Source of the DNA: Staphylococcus nepalensis
Lineage (GTDB): Bacteria; Bacillota; Bacilli; Staphylococcales; Staphylococcaceae
Length of the DNA stretch: 64,000 bases
Reading direction: 5' to 3'
NCBI RefSeq assembly: GCF_014635045.1
Contig: NZ_BMCF01000003.1
Span: 62,001-126,000 of the forward strand
Shown here: positions 50,355-60,980 of the stretch, piece after piece
Position numbering within the stretch: the stretch's first letter is position 1
Layout of the letters: every line of letters starts with the position of its first letter
Made by a program: the position numbers and the translations under genes
Notes under the pieces: model-generated
What the model was told of the DNA's origin: nothing
Databases searched by the model: none
What the model saw: the letters and a program-made list of their open reading frames with translations, nothing else

Positions 50355-51422
50355 CTAATTTAAAGTAATGAATTGATGCGCGTGTTGAGATGTAAGTGAA
50401 TCTGGCCACGCTATATCAAATGCTACCCAATGGATGCCGCCATCATCTGAATAATAAACACCTTTGTTATTAGCAAGATAAAAAATGCCATCTCTTTCAG
50501 TAACCGCTGAAACTAATGTGCCATCTGGAGAAGGTAATCCTTTGGTAGCTTCTGTCCACTTACTTTCTTGCTTTTTATCAATATAGTAAATCGTGGAAAA
50601 TGTGTTATTTCCATAGTTATGTGCATCAAATGGAGAGTCTGAAGTAGCGATAACAATATTATTTGGGTTTAGAGAATGAACCGCTAAGCCATAACCGTAT
50701 CTGTGCTCAATACCATCAATAAATGTCGTCCAAGTCTTGCCATAGTCATCACTTTCAATAAAGGTGTCTCGACCTCCATTTAAGAAAGCGTCACCTAAAA
50801 CACCGTACATTTTATTAGGATACTCTAGATGACTTTTTAAGACATGAATATCAATTGGTGTATCTTGTGTCTTTGGCGCCTCCCAATGTTGACCCGCATC
50901 AGTGGATTGAATAAAGCCACCTGCCTCAATTGTAAGGTTAATCATATTTGGTGATTTAATATTTGTGTCAAACCATTTTACGTGATGCGTATGTGGTCTA
51001 GGAGGGAAGAACCAATGGTCTTTACCAGTAATATGACTAAAATCGGTAAGCAATTCGAATGAATCACCTTGATCATATGATATGAACAAAGCACTAGGTT
51101 CAGTACCTACGAGTACAGCACTGCGATTATCGCCTGTATCTATAACTGTAACTGCAGTGACAGCTGTCATGTGAATGTCATCTTTGTTGAATGGACTATT
51201 GTAAGTAAAACGTGTGCCGATAGGGAACCATGTCTGACCTTTGTCTACACTTTTCCATAAACCGCGATCAAATGTGCCACAATAAAGTGTATCTCTAGCA
51301 TGAGGGTCTTGGGCCACCGAAATCGTATTCATACCTTTTAATTTTCTTTCAAGTTGAATATGCTCATTTTCTTTGTTTATCAGTACTAATGCATTGTCAT
51401 AAGTTATTGCGTATTGAGTCAT
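50355..51422 (-). CDS. BNR/Asp-box beta-propeller protein
   Basis: A 355-aa protein without signal peptide. Asp-box motifs (S-x-D-x-G-x-x-W type) occur as SVDKGQTW, SYDQGDSF, STDAGQHW, SDDYGKTW and SDDGGIHW, so it folds as a sialidase/VPS10-like propeller. Catalytic sialidase residues are not evident, so it is not called a sialidase; family members are often annotated glycosyl hydrolase or exo-alpha-sialidase. AAGGTGG precedes the ATG. It starts 123 bp after the CysJ-like gene with no clear terminator between them, so cotranscription is possible. Real function unknown. Confidence 0.8.
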   Translation of the reverse strand: MTQYAITYDNALVLINKENEHIQLERKLKGMNTISVAQDPHARDTLYCGTFDRGLWKSVDKGQTWFPIGTRFTYNSPFNKDDIHMTAVTAVTVIDTGDNRSAVLVGTEPSALFISYDQGDSFELLTDFSHITGKDHWFFPPRPHTHHVKWFDTNIKSPNMINLTIEAGGFIQSTDAGQHWEAPKTQDTPIDIHVLKSHLEYPNKMYGVLGDAFLNGGRDTFIESDDYGKTWTTFIDGIEHRYGYGLAVHSLNPNNIVIATSDSPFDAHNYGNNTFSTIYYIDKKQESKWTEATKGLPSPDGTLVSAVTERDGIFYLANNKGVYYSDDGGIHWVAFDIAWPDSLTSQHAHQFITLN

Positions 51423-51545
51423 ATTATAGCCACCTTTTAAAAATTGAGTACGAACAAAAATGAATTCAAACTACATCATTTTATCCATAACTATTTAGCG
51501 TTGATTAAGATAGTGATTATTCATTTAAGATATTTATATCCTAAA

Positions 51546-53453
51546 TTAATACACATCTCGTTGATATCTTTGATTTTTAATGAGTTCTGTTAAATAATCT
51601 TCCGCTTGTGCTTGAGTAAAGTCACCATGTTGCACTAATACATTTACAAGTGATTGGTGCACCCCTTTAGCCATTTCATCTTTGTCACCACAAAGATAAA
51701 CGGTTGCACCGTTTCTTAACCATTTATAGAAATCTGCGCCATTCTCTTCAATACGGTGTTGGACATAGATTTTGTTTTCTGTATCTCGTGAAAAAGCTAA
51801 GTCTAATTTGCTAATAATACCTTTTTCAAGCCATGACTCTAAATCACTACGATACAAGAAATCGGCGTCATAATTTTGATTTCCAAATATTAACCATTGA
51901 TTTCCTCTAAGTTGTAAATGTTCTCTTTCTTGAAGGAATGCTCTGTAAGGCGCGATACCTGTCCCAGCACCAATCATAATGACTGGCGTATGGTTGTTAT
52001 ATGGGAACTTGAAATTAGGGTTCTTTTTAAGATAAACAGGGATTTTATCGCCTGTTTGTGTGCGGTCGGCAAGTTGTACAGAGCAAACACCTTGGCGTTC
52101 ACGATGATGTGCCTCGTACTTCACAACACGTACCGTAATGTGCACGGTGTGAGGGTTAACTTGATTACTACTCGCAATAGAGTACTCTCTAGGCGGTAGT
52201 TTTCTTAATAAATCCTTTAACATATCAGGTGTAAGTGATACAGGGGTAAAGTCTTTGATTAAGTCGATGAAATCTCTACCATAAATATAGTTTTGAACCC
52301 ATTCTTTTTTCTGCACATTTGCGTTTAACATAGGATTTCCAAATAATGCTGCGGCATTATTTAATATGGAAGGTGTTAACTTAGATATTTCAAATTCATT
52401 TGTAAGTGCATTTTGTAATGAAACAGTTTGGTCACTATTATCTATAGTGATAGAAGTCGTACTATCCCAGCCTAATGTATCGATTAATTCTTCTACAAGC
52501 ACAGGATTGTTTTTAGGGACAATGACTAAACTATCTCCTGGTTCGTAGGATTCACCATAGCCATCTAAAGATAGCTCGAGATGTCTGACTTCACGTGTTG
52601 CAGTTGGTTCAGTCAACACGCTATTTTCGACTACTTCAGCGAAAAAAGGGTGTGTTTTTGAATAGGGTGCTTGTGGTTCTTCTACAATAACATCCTCATC
52701 GATGGGTTCCTCATTTTGATTTCCAGAAGATATTTGAGTCAAAAGTTCAAGCATATCAATAATCCATTGCTCAGAAGTTTCTTCAAAATCAAAGTCACAT
52801 TCGACACGATCAGCTAATCGATTGCCGCCTAAATCACTTAAAATTTTATCAAAGTCTTTCCCGGCTTGGCAGAAATCAGGATAGTCTTGATCGCCTAATG
52901 CAAGGACTGAAAAATTTAAATGGCTTAAGTCAGGCGCTTCATCACTGTGTAGAAAATCATAAAAATCTAAAGCGTTGATTGGGGGCTCGCCCACGCCATG
53001 TGTTGAAGTGATAATAAACACATGATTCACTTTGGTTAAATCTTCTTGAGGAAAATCGTCCATCTCCCAAGTATGCACTGTGATGTCATGTTCTTTTAAT
53101 TTCGTTTCGAATTCATCTGCTATTTCTTCAGCATTTCCTGTTTCTGTACCGAATAAAATATTTACTTCTAATGGTTCATCTGTAGAAGTGGCAGTAGTAT
53201 CTGTTTGTGGTGCTTCTGAAGTAGCTGTTTCAGTTGATGCTGTTGATTCAGTTGGCTCAGTCTTTTCACTTAAATGCTCTGAGGGCTCAGCATGATCATC
53301 AGTATATTGATTTAGGTCACCTTCACCTGTAGAAGTATTAAGTAAATAGCCGCTTAACCAAGACTGTTGATCTGATGACAGTGTTGGCATGAGTTGTTTT
53401 ATAAGTTCCAATTGATTTTCATCAAAAGGGGAATTTGTTCTATTTAATTCCAA
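51546..53453 (-). CDS. cysJ: Sulfite reductase flavoprotein alpha component (CysJ-like diflavin reductase)
   Basis: CysJ passes electrons from NADPH through FAD and FMN to the sulfite-reducing CysI. The N-terminal ELIKQLMPTLSSDQQSWLSGYL is typical of Firmicute CysJ. An acidic Thr/Ser-rich linker (about 40-95) precedes the flavodoxin domain (LFGTETGNAEEIADEF, ITSTHGVGEPP) and the FAD/NADPH half (PREYSIASS, GAGTGIAPYRAFLQ, YLCGDKDEMAKGV). The TTG at 53453 has GAGG at the right distance; the GTG at 53462 overlaps that site. No cysI is adjacent, so its electron acceptor is uncertain. Confidence 0.88.
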   Translation of the reverse strand: MELNRTNSPFDENQLELIKQLMPTLSSDQQSWLSGYLLNTSTGEGDLNQYTDDHAEPSEHLSEKTEPTESTASTETATSEAPQTDTTATSTDEPLEVNILFGTETGNAEEIADEFETKLKEHDITVHTWEMDDFPQEDLTKVNHVFIITSTHGVGEPPINALDFYDFLHSDEAPDLSHLNFSVLALGDQDYPDFCQAGKDFDKILSDLGGNRLADRVECDFDFEETSEQWIIDMLELLTQISSGNQNEEPIDEDVIVEEPQAPYSKTHPFFAEVVENSVLTEPTATREVRHLELSLDGYGESYEPGDSLVIVPKNNPVLVEELIDTLGWDSTTSITIDNSDQTVSLQNALTNEFEISKLTPSILNNAAALFGNPMLNANVQKKEWVQNYIYGRDFIDLIKDFTPVSLTPDMLKDLLRKLPPREYSIASSNQVNPHTVHITVRVVKYEAHHRERQGVCSVQLADRTQTGDKIPVYLKKNPNFKFPYNNHTPVIMIGAGTGIAPYRAFLQEREHLQLRGNQWLIFGNQNYDADFLYRSDLESWLEKGIISKLDLAFSRDTENKIYVQHRIEENGADFYKWLRNGATVYLCGDKDEMAKGVHQSLVNVLVQHGDFTQAQAEDYLTELIKNQRYQRDVY

Positions 53454-53626
53454 AAAGGTCACCTCGTATTGTATTAATAATTTATAGCAAAGCGTGAATC
53501 ATTACACGCTATTCGTATAATAGAATTTAAATGAAGTATAACATTGTTTTATATTTTTTAAATGATAGAGATTATCATCTATAAAAAAATCCAACTTATG
53601 GCCTATGAATTTATTCAAAAAATTGA

Positions 53627-53671
53627 GGCGGGATAGAAATCAAATATTTCATTTGATATCGTACTCCCGCC
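53627..53671 (-). terminator. Terminator-like hairpin (dispersed family, inverted copy)
   Basis: GGCGGGA pairs with TCCCGCC and ATCAAAT with ATTTGAT. Read on the minus strand the 3' arm is TTGATTTCTATCCCGCC followed by T-rich sequence, matching the copies at 11941 and 40226. Confidence 0.7.
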
Positions 53672-53715
53672 CCAGTTAGGTTGGCGATATGATTGAAAAC
53701 TTTGGCACTCATATA

Positions 53716-53750
53716 TAGTAAAGCGTTACTTAATGTACGCTTTACTATTT
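53716..53750. terminator. Hairpin downstream of the met operon
   Basis: TAGTAAAGCGT pairs with ACGCTTTACTA (11 bp) with a TTTTT run on the plus-strand side; it may stop minus-strand met transcripts less efficiently. Confidence 0.6.
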
Positions 53751-53904
53751 TTAAATAAACGCATATCGAGTTTATCGTTTTTAGAATTTATCTATTATAT
53801 AGAAAGGAAATATAAGAAGGGCTCAATTTCTTATATATTTTATAATGGCTAGGTTTTATAATGATTTATATTTTAGAGACAGAATGGACAGTTCCATTCG
53901 ATGG

Positions 53905-54645
53905 TTATGGTTTAATAGCAAAAGCACGTACTGGGAACCCGGGTGCTTTGTTTGGTTTTGGGCTAATGGCATAAATAATAGCACCACGTGTAGGTAATTG
54001 GTCTAAATTCGTTAGTAATTCAAGTTGAAAGGTGTCTTGTCCCAATACGTAACGCTCGCCTATAATGTCTCCGTTTTTTGCAACATCAATTGAAGCGTCT
54101 GTATCAAACGTTTCGTGTCCTATTGATTTCACTTGTCTATCTTCTAGTAAATATTGCAAAGCGTCTAACCCCCAACCGGGTAGGTGGAGATTGCTCTTTG
54201 CATCTTTATTTTCAAAACGTTCAATATCTGGCCACCGCTTAGACCAATCACTTCGGAAAGCGACAAATGTGCCTGGTTCTATGGATCCATGTTTGGCTTC
54301 CCATTGTTTAATAAGATCCCGCGTTAAAATAAAATCAGCATCTGCTGCTACTTCTTGTGAAAAATCTAGAACAACAAGTGGTAATACGAGTTCTTTTAAG
54401 TCAATTTCATGCAGATAACGTGTTTTTTCGACAAAATGTATCGGTGCATCAATATGTGTACCATACTGGGTTACAATATTCCAATTTTGTACATAGAAAC
54501 CATCATCGGCAATATTAAAAAGTGTGGAGACTTTTGCGCGTTCAAATTCACTGAAACACGGAATAGTTTCATCAAACGTGTGGGTCAAGTCGATCCACGA
54601 TGACGTTTTTAATTGTTCTAATTGATCCCATAACGGATAATGCAT
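53905..54645 (-). CDS. Cyclase family protein (kynurenine formamidase-like)
   Basis: A 246-aa member of the cyclase/KynB metal-dependent hydrolase family, with the motif YGTHIDAPIHF near residue 60 and the later GHETFDTDAS. The ATG at 54645 follows AAGGTGA; the frame extends to 54663 but the longer start overlaps that site. It begins 25 bp after metE (7 bp from the longer frame), so it is the last gene of the met operon. Kynurenine formamidase activity is unproven; no other tryptophan-degradation gene is present. Confidence 0.85.
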   Translation of the reverse strand: MHYPLWDQLEQLKTSSWIDLTHTFDETIPCFSEFERAKVSTLFNIADDGFYVQNWNIVTQYGTHIDAPIHFVEKTRYLHEIDLKELVLPLVVLDFSQEVAADADFILTRDLIKQWEAKHGSIEPGTFVAFRSDWSKRWPDIERFENKDAKSNLHLPGWGLDALQYLLEDRQVKSIGHETFDTDASIDVAKNGDIIGERYVLGQDTFQLELLTNLDQLPTRGAIIYAISPKPNKAPGFPVRAFAIKP

Positions 54646-54669
54646 TGATATCACCTTCATCATTAATTA

Positions 54670-56913
54670 TTAAACTGTTGCTGGATTTGTTGATTTACGT
54701 AATTTATCTACTGAATTTACAAGTACAGTTAAGGCTTCTTTAACTTCATCTTCTTTACGCGTTTTTAAACCGCAGTCTGGGTTTACCCAGAATAAAGAAC
54801 GGTCAATTTCTTGTAAAGCACGGTTGATGGCTTCTGTAATTTCAGCTTCGGTAGGAATACGTGGACTATGAATATCATATACCCCTAATCCAATACCTAA
54901 ATCGTAAGTAATATCTTCGAAGTCTTTAATTAAATCACCATGGCTACGAGATGTTTCAATTGAAATGACATCTGCATCTAAATCATAGATAGCATGGATA
55001 ATTTGACCAAATTGAGAATAGCACATATGTGTATGAATTTGCGTTTCATCGGCAACAGAAGATGTAGCTAGTTTGAATGAGCGTACGGCTTTATTAAGGT
55101 AGTCTTCATGATATTCTGAACGTAACGGTAAACCTTCTCTTAATGCAGGTTCATCCACTTGAATAATTTGAATACCAGCTTTTTCTAGTGCCAAGACTTC
55201 TTCGTTAATGGCTAATGCAATTTGATCTTGAACCTCTTCACGTGGTAAATCTACGCGTTCAAATGACCAATTTAAGATTGTTACTGGTCCAGTAAGCATA
55301 CCTTTTACTGGTTTATTCGTTAAACTTTGTGCATAAAGTGTTTCTTTAACAGTTAAAGGTTCTGACCACTTTACATCACCATAGATGATGGGTGGCTTCA
55401 CTGCACGAGATCCGTAAGATTGCACCCAACCAAACTTAGTTACTAAGAAACCTTGTAATTTTTCTCCGAAGAATTCTACCATGTCATTTCGCTCAAATTC
55501 ACCATGTACTAAGACATCTAATCCGATATCTTCTTGTATTTTAATCCAACGGGCAATTTCATTTTTTAGGAAAGATTTATAATCTTCATCTGTAATACGG
55601 CTATTCTTCCAATCAGCACGGAACTTTCTTACTTCTTGCGATTGTGGGAACGAACCAATCGTCGTTGTAGGCAAGTCAGGCAAGTTAAGACGTGCGTCTT
55701 GCGCTTTTTTACGTACTTTAAATGGCGATTGTCTCGTAGTGCGTGCACGGTCAAAATCATATTCAAGGTTTTTGAAAGATTGATTTTGGAAACGTTCATA
55801 ACGTGTTTGAAGCACATCAAATTTTTGACTGTCATTGTCATTAAATAGTCGTCTTAAAGCATCTAATTCGTCTAATTTTTCAGTAGCAAAGCTTAAACCC
55901 TCAGCGATTGACTCATCTAATGTTTCATCGTCTAATGAGACTGGTACATGCAATAATGAAGATGAAGGTTGAATAACAAGATCATTTGTATGATTTTGTA
56001 ATGTTTCAATCAGTGATTTTTTAGCTTCAATGTCTGCAGCCCACACGTTACGACCATCAATGATACCAGCATAGAGTGTTTTGTCTTTGTCTAAGTCACC
56101 AGCTTTGATTTGTGCTAAATTATAGCCGTTATCGTGTACAAAATCTAAACCTAACCCTTTTACAGGTAAACTATTTAGGAATTTTAAGTTTACACGTTCA
56201 AAATAAGTTTGAATGGCAAGGTAATGACTTAATCCTTCTTCTGCAAAATAGTTATAAGCAGTACGCGTAACATCTTCGTATGCTGCGCTATCATCTTCAA
56301 CAAGTACAGGTTCATCAATTTGAATATATTCAGCACCAGCATCTACTAAAGATTGTAGTACTTCTTTATATAAAGGCAATAATGTATTTACTTTTTCTTC
56401 AAATGATTGAGCGCCGCCTTTAGAGAGTTTTACAAATGTAATTGGGCCTACAATAACTGGGTGCGCATTTACATTGATAGACTGTGCATAGTTGAATCGA
56501 TCTAATAATACGTTGTGGTTAAGTTTTGGTTCTGCATTATCCCATTCAGGTACAATATAATGGTAGTTTGTGTTGAACCATTTAATTAACGCACTTGCAA
56601 CATGTTCTTTATTACCTCTGGCAATATCGAATAATAAATCATTATTTACTTCTCTACCTTGGAAACGTTCAGGAATAATATTAAATAGTAGTGAAGTATC
56701 AAGAATATGATCATAAAGTGCAAAGTCTCCGACAGGTACACTCGTTAAATTATAGTTCTTTTGCAATAATAAATTCTCTTTATGCAAGTCTGTTAATTGT
56801 TGGTTGAGTGTGTCAGTATCTATTTTATTAGCCCAGTAACTTTCAATCGTTTTTTTCCATTCTCTTTTTCTACCTAATCTTGGGAAACCTAAATTTGATG
56901 TTTGAATTGTCAT
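54670..56913 (-). CDS. metE: Cobalamin-independent methionine synthase MetE
   Basis: MetE transfers the methyl group of 5-methyl-THF-polyglutamate to homocysteine. The 747-aa protein has both halves of the double barrel: N-terminal [14 protein letters not shown] and a C-terminal zinc site with [21 protein letters not shown] and NPDCGLKTR supplying His, Cys, Glu and Cys. AGGAGG precedes the ATG, which overlaps the metF stop by 4 bp. Confidence 0.97.
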   Translation of the reverse strand: MTIQTSNLGFPRLGRKREWKKTIESYWANKIDTDTLNQQLTDLHKENLLLQKNYNLTSVPVGDFALYDHILDTSLLFNIIPERFQGREVNNDLLFDIARGNKEHVASALIKWFNTNYHYIVPEWDNAEPKLNHNVLLDRFNYAQSINVNAHPVIVGPITFVKLSKGGAQSFEEKVNTLLPLYKEVLQSLVDAGAEYIQIDEPVLVEDDSAAYEDVTRTAYNYFAEEGLSHYLAIQTYFERVNLKFLNSLPVKGLGLDFVHDNGYNLAQIKAGDLDKDKTLYAGIIDGRNVWAADIEAKKSLIETLQNHTNDLVIQPSSSLLHVPVSLDDETLDESIAEGLSFATEKLDELDALRRLFNDNDSQKFDVLQTRYERFQNQSFKNLEYDFDRARTTRQSPFKVRKKAQDARLNLPDLPTTTIGSFPQSQEVRKFRADWKNSRITDEDYKSFLKNEIARWIKIQEDIGLDVLVHGEFERNDMVEFFGEKLQGFLVTKFGWVQSYGSRAVKPPIIYGDVKWSEPLTVKETLYAQSLTNKPVKGMLTGPVTILNWSFERVDLPREEVQDQIALAINEEVLALEKAGIQIIQVDEPALREGLPLRSEYHEDYLNKAVRSFKLATSSVADETQIHTHMCYSQFGQIIHAIYDLDADVISIETSRSHGDLIKDFEDITYDLGIGLGVYDIHSPRIPTEAEITEAINRALQEIDRSLFWVNPDCGLKTRKEDEVKEALTVLVNSVDKLRKSTNPATV

Positions 56914-58751
56914 AATATTGCCTCCTGTTTACTTGAAGTAATTGATTGTGAATATGACGCAAGTTCTAAAGAGTAATCTACTTTCTGGAACGGTGTAATT
57001 AAATACAAGCCATTAAAATATTTATGAACGGTGTCTATGAGTTCTTTCGAAAGCTTTAGGCTTAATGCTTTCGTTTTTTCTTTGTCATCCTTAACAGCTT
57101 CAAATTGTTCTAAAATTGCTTCTGATAGCTTAATGCCAGGTACTTCGTTATGTAAAAATAATGCGTTATTATAACTAGTGACTGGCATAATACCAATAAA
57201 GAATGGCACATCTAAATGTTTGGTTGCTTCATATATTTCTTTGATTTTTTCAGTGCTGTAGACCGGTTGTGTAATAAAGTAGTGCGTACCGCTTTCTATC
57301 TTTTTCTCAGCACGCTTTACTGAACCTTCTAACTTTCGAACATTTGGATCAAAAGCACCTGCGATGTTGAAGTTTGTCTTTGTCTTCAGCGCATCACCAT
57401 CTGTGTTAATACCTTTATTAAAGCGCAATGCAATTTCTGTTAAACCTTTGGAGTTCACATCATAAACGTTTGTTGCGCCAGGTAAGTGACCTATTTTTGA
57501 TGGGTCTCCAGTAATCGTTAAAATTTCATTGACATTAAGTAGTGATAGTCCTAATAAATGTGACTGTAAACCAATGAGATTACGATCACGACACGTAATA
57601 TGAACTAATGGCTCAATAGTATATTGTTGCTTGATAATACTTGCAGCTGCAACGTTACTAATGCGTACAGTGGCTAATGAATTGTCTGCTAATGTCACTG
57701 CATCAATATGTGCATCATCAAGTTTTTTGATATTTCTGAAAAATAATTCTGTATCTAAGTGCTTAGGTGTGTCTAATTCGACGATAATGGTCGGACGTTG
57801 TTTGACTTTGGTTGTTAAGTTTTGCTGTTTGGTCTGTGTACGTGAGCAACTGTTATATTTTTTAATAGGTATGACGTTTTTATGAGTGACTGGTTCTAAG
57901 TTGGCTATTGAAGACTTGATAAATTGAATATGTTCAGGTGTTGTACCGCAACAGCCCCCGATAATTCGAACACCTTCATTAATCAATTGTTTGGCGACTT
58001 TACCAAAGTATTCAGCGTTATCACTATATTTGAATTGACTATTTTCAATATCTAATAAACTTGCATTTGGGTAGCAAGACAGATAGGCATGCTCAGGCAA
58101 TTCAATATGTGAAAATGATTGCTGCATGTGGTGTGGGCCGTGATGGCAATTCAGCCCTACGATATCTGCGCCGCTATTTACAACTTGTTGTAAAGCCGTA
58201 TTGATTTCTGTGCCATCTCTTAAATAGTTTGTGTTTAAAGCTGTTAACTGTGCGACAATAGGTATATTATGTTTTTGCTTTGTAGCCTTGATGATATTGG
58301 TGAGTTCTTCTAAATCGTAATATGTTTCGAATAGTAAACCGTCGATGCCTTCTTCGACTAGTGTATCTACTTGTATTTCAGTGTGGTATTGAATGGCCTC
58401 TAAACTTAAAGGTTCTTGTTTTACACCTCTAAACCCGCCAACAGTACCTAATATAAATGTTTCATTGTTAGCTGCTTTTTTAGCAATCTGTACTGCGGCT
58501 TTGTGTATGTCTTTCACTTTATGTTCTAAACCAAATAATTTTAATTTTTCAAAATTTGCGCCATACGTATTGGTTTGGATAATATCTGCTCCAGATTCAA
58601 TATAGGACCGGTGTATGCGTTCTATTTTTTCAGGATGGGTTAGGTTATATGCTTCTGGACACGTATCTAAACCATCTGAATACAGAATTGTTCCCATAGC
58701 ACCATCAGCGACTAAAATATTCTGTTTCAGTTTGTTGATTAGTTGACTCAT
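56910..58751 (-). CDS. metF: Homocysteine S-methyltransferase/methylenetetrahydrofolate reductase MetF
   Basis: A 613-aa fusion. Residues 1-300 are a homocysteine S-methyltransferase domain with zinc-binding GLNCHHGP and [10 protein letters not shown]. Residues 320-613 are a methylenetetrahydrofolate reductase domain ([29 protein letters not shown]), which makes the methyl donor for MetE. GGAGG precedes the ATG. The start lies 47 bp inside the end of metC, indicating tight coupling. Confidence 0.94.
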   Translation of the reverse strand: MSQLINKLKQNILVADGAMGTILYSDGLDTCPEAYNLTHPEKIERIHRSYIESGADIIQTNTYGANFEKLKLFGLEHKVKDIHKAAVQIAKKAANNETFILGTVGGFRGVKQEPLSLEAIQYHTEIQVDTLVEEGIDGLLFETYYDLEELTNIIKATKQKHNIPIVAQLTALNTNYLRDGTEINTALQQVVNSGADIVGLNCHHGPHHMQQSFSHIELPEHAYLSCYPNASLLDIENSQFKYSDNAEYFGKVAKQLINEGVRIIGGCCGTTPEHIQFIKSSIANLEPVTHKNVIPIKKYNSCSRTQTKQQNLTTKVKQRPTIIVELDTPKHLDTELFFRNIKKLDDAHIDAVTLADNSLATVRISNVAAASIIKQQYTIEPLVHITCRDRNLIGLQSHLLGLSLLNVNEILTITGDPSKIGHLPGATNVYDVNSKGLTEIALRFNKGINTDGDALKTKTNFNIAGAFDPNVRKLEGSVKRAEKKIESGTHYFITQPVYSTEKIKEIYEATKHLDVPFFIGIMPVTSYNNALFLHNEVPGIKLSEAILEQFEAVKDDKEKTKALSLKLSKELIDTVHKYFNGLYLITPFQKVDYSLELASYSQSITSSKQEAIL

Positions 58752-59880
58752 TGAAGGCCTCCTTCAGTGCAAAGTTCAAGTCTGCTATTAACTCATCTGC
58801 ATTTTCTAAACCTACACTTAATCTAAATAATCCAAACGTAATATGACGTGCTTCACGAACTTCTTTTGGTACAGCAGCATGAGACATTGTAGCCGGGTGA
58901 GACAGAATTGTTTCAACTCCACCTAAGCTGACAGAAACGAGTGGTAACGTGAGTGCATCTACAAATGCTTGTGCTTTTGTTTCGTCTTTCAATCTTAAGC
59001 CTAAAACGGCACCGCCATGACTTGCTTGAGATAGGTGTAATGCATCATTCCCCGGGTAATAAACTTCTGCAATTTCTTCACGTTGTGATAAGAATGTATA
59101 AAGTTTTTGAGCATTTTCAACAGATTGGTTAAAACGCACAGATAACGTTTTTAAATGTTGAGATAAAGTCCAGCTATCATGTGCAGATAACGCGGTCCCT
59201 GTGCCATTTTGTAATAAATAAAGTGCATCAGCTACTTCTTTATTACTAGTTATAGCAGCACCTGCAATGATATCGCTATGGCCACCTAAGAATTTGGTAG
59301 CACTATGAACGACAATATCTGCGCCTAATGCTAAAGGCGATTGGCCAAGGGGTGTCATAAATGTATTATCTACAGCAAGCAATAGTTTATGCTGTTCAGC
59401 AATTTGTGCGACACCTTTAATATCCGTGATTTTAAATAATGGATTGGATGGCGTTTCAATATATACGAGTTTTGTATTTGATTGAATGGCTTGTTCGATT
59501 TCTTGTAAGTGTGTTGTATCTACTGTAGTAAATTGAATGTTGAAACGTGTTAATATTTGTTCAGTTAACCGGAAAGTACCGCCATAGACATCGTCTGGAA
59601 GGATAACATGATCACCAGAATTTAATGTGAGTAATACAGCTGAAATAGCAGCGATACCAGATGCATAAGCAAATGCATAATCGCCACCTTCAAGTGCAGC
59701 TAACTTTTCTTCTAATAGCGCACGATTAGGGTTACCACTGCGCGCATAATCATATTTAGCGTCGCCACCTAAAACTTTTTGATGAAAAGTTGAAGATGCA
59801 TATAAAGGAGGATTAGCTGAATCATAATCAACACCTCTATTAGCATCGAATATCACTTCTGTTTCTTTTGATAAACTCAT
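58705..59880 (-). CDS. metC: Cystathionine beta-lyase MetC
   Basis: A PLP enzyme of 391 aa that cleaves cystathionine to homocysteine. The PLP lysine lies in HSATKFLGGHSD (about residue 193), with the YDYARSGNPNR substrate/PLP motif near residue 42. It overlaps metI by 4 bp. Assignment as beta-lyase rather than gamma-synthase rests on its position second in the operon, as in S. aureus metICFE. Confidence 0.92.
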   Translation of the reverse strand: MSLSKETEVIFDANRGVDYDSANPPLYASSTFHQKVLGGDAKYDYARSGNPNRALLEEKLAALEGGDYAFAYASGIAAISAVLLTLNSGDHVILPDDVYGGTFRLTEQILTRFNIQFTTVDTTHLQEIEQAIQSNTKLVYIETPSNPLFKITDIKGVAQIAEQHKLLLAVDNTFMTPLGQSPLALGADIVVHSATKFLGGHSDIIAGAAITSNKEVADALYLLQNGTGTALSAHDSWTLSQHLKTLSVRFNQSVENAQKLYTFLSQREEIAEVYYPGNDALHLSQASHGGAVLGLRLKDETKAQAFVDALTLPLVSVSLGGVETILSHPATMSHAAVPKEVREARHITFGLFRLSVGLENADELIADLNFALKEAFNESTNQQTETEYFSR

Positions 59881-60980
59881 GAAATCACTCCTTCTTTAGC
59901 TTTTTCTAATGCTTGAATAATATCTTTTTCAATATCTTCGTAATTTTCAACACCGATAGATAGTCTAAGTAAATGTTCGTCAATACCACGTTTGTCCTTT
60001 TCCTCATCAGGCATATCGACATGTGTTTGCGTATATGGGAAGGTAATGAATGTTTCAGTGCCGCCTAAACTTTCTGCAAAAATACAAACTTGTAAGCTTT
60101 CTAAAAATTTATCCGCTTTATAATTTTTATCTAACCGTAAGCTCAACATGCCTGTGCGCCCACAATATAAGACTTGATCAATACCTTTTAAGTTACAACA
60201 TCGTTCTGCTAGCAATTTGGCATTGTATTCTGAACGATCCATTCTTAAATGTAATGTCTTTAGCCCACGCTGTAATAAATAACTGTCAAAAGGTGATAAA
60301 GTTGCACCGATCATATTGTGGAATTCACCTAATTGTTCAGCTAAATGAGGGTCTTTAACTGTAACTACACCAGCAAGTACATCATTATGCCCACCTATAT
60401 ACTTTGTAGCCGAATGTAGTACGATATCCGCACCATCTTCAAGCGGTGTCGATAGATAAGGTGTTAAAAATGTATTGTCTATAATCGTTAATAAATGATG
60501 TTCTTTACTTAATACATAATAAGGGTCAACGTCTACTTCTAACATTTGTGGGTTTGAAATTGTTTCAATGAATAACGCTTTAGTATGATCTGTAATGCTT
60601 TCCTTTACTGCTTCATAGTTTAAAAAATCTACGTATTTGAAGTGAACACCATATTGTTTTTCATAAAAATCAAATAGTCTAAACGTGCCTCCGTATAAAT
60701 CAAATGATACTAAGATTTCGTCACCTGCTTTAAATAAATTACATATTAATTGTATAGCTGCCATACCACTTGCAGTAGCAAATGAAGCAGTGCCACGTTC
60801 TAACTTAGCAAAGGCTTCTTCAAATGCTGAGCGTGTTGGGTTTTTAGTTCTTGTATAATCAAAGCCTGTTGATTCCCCTAAATGCGGATGCTGATAAGCA
60901 GTTGATAAATAAATTGGGTTTGCAATTGCGCCAGTTGAATCATGTGTAAGTGCTATTTGTGATAGTTCAGTATTTTTCAT
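59877..60980 (-). CDS. metI: Cystathionine gamma-synthase/O-acetylhomoserine thiolyase MetI
   Basis: A PLP enzyme of 367 aa (MKNTELSQIALTHD) joining an activated homoserine with cysteine or sulfide. The PLP lysine is in HSATKYIGGHND; FDYTRTKNPTR is the N-terminal motif. The ATG at 60980 has AAAGGAGG. A longer frame to 61076 runs into the T-box terminator and is rejected. It is the first gene of metI-metC-metF-metE-cyclase. Confidence 0.93.
   Translation of the reverse strand: MKNTELSQIALTHDSTGAIANPIYLSTAYQHPHLGESTGFDYTRTKNPTRSAFEEAFAKLERGTASFATASGMAAIQLICNLFKAGDEILVSFDLYGGTFRLFDFYEKQYGVHFKYVDFLNYEAVKESITDHTKALFIETISNPQMLEVDVDPYYVLSKEHHLLTIIDNTFLTPYLSTPLEDGADIVLHSATKYIGGHNDVLAGVVTVKDPHLAEQLGEFHNMIGATLSPFDSYLLQRGLKTLHLRMDRSEYNAKLLAERCCNLKGIDQVLYCGRTGMLSLRLDKNYKADKFLESLQVCIFAESLGGTETFITFPYTQTHVDMPDEEKDKRGIDEHLLRLSIGVENYEDIEKDIIQALEKAKEGVIS

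Larger units (their letters stand above)
53454..53904. other. Intergenic region with two hairpins, no gene
   Basis: 450 bp between the CysJ-like gene and the cyclase gene, holding hairpins at 53627-53671 and 53716-53750 and presumably the cysJ promoter. No ORF with a ribosome binding site. Confidence 0.6.

Noticed and set aside
50355..51422. Calling the propeller protein a sialidase
   Set aside because: Only the structural Asp-boxes are present; the catalytic Arg triad and Tyr/Glu region are not evident and there is no signal peptide.
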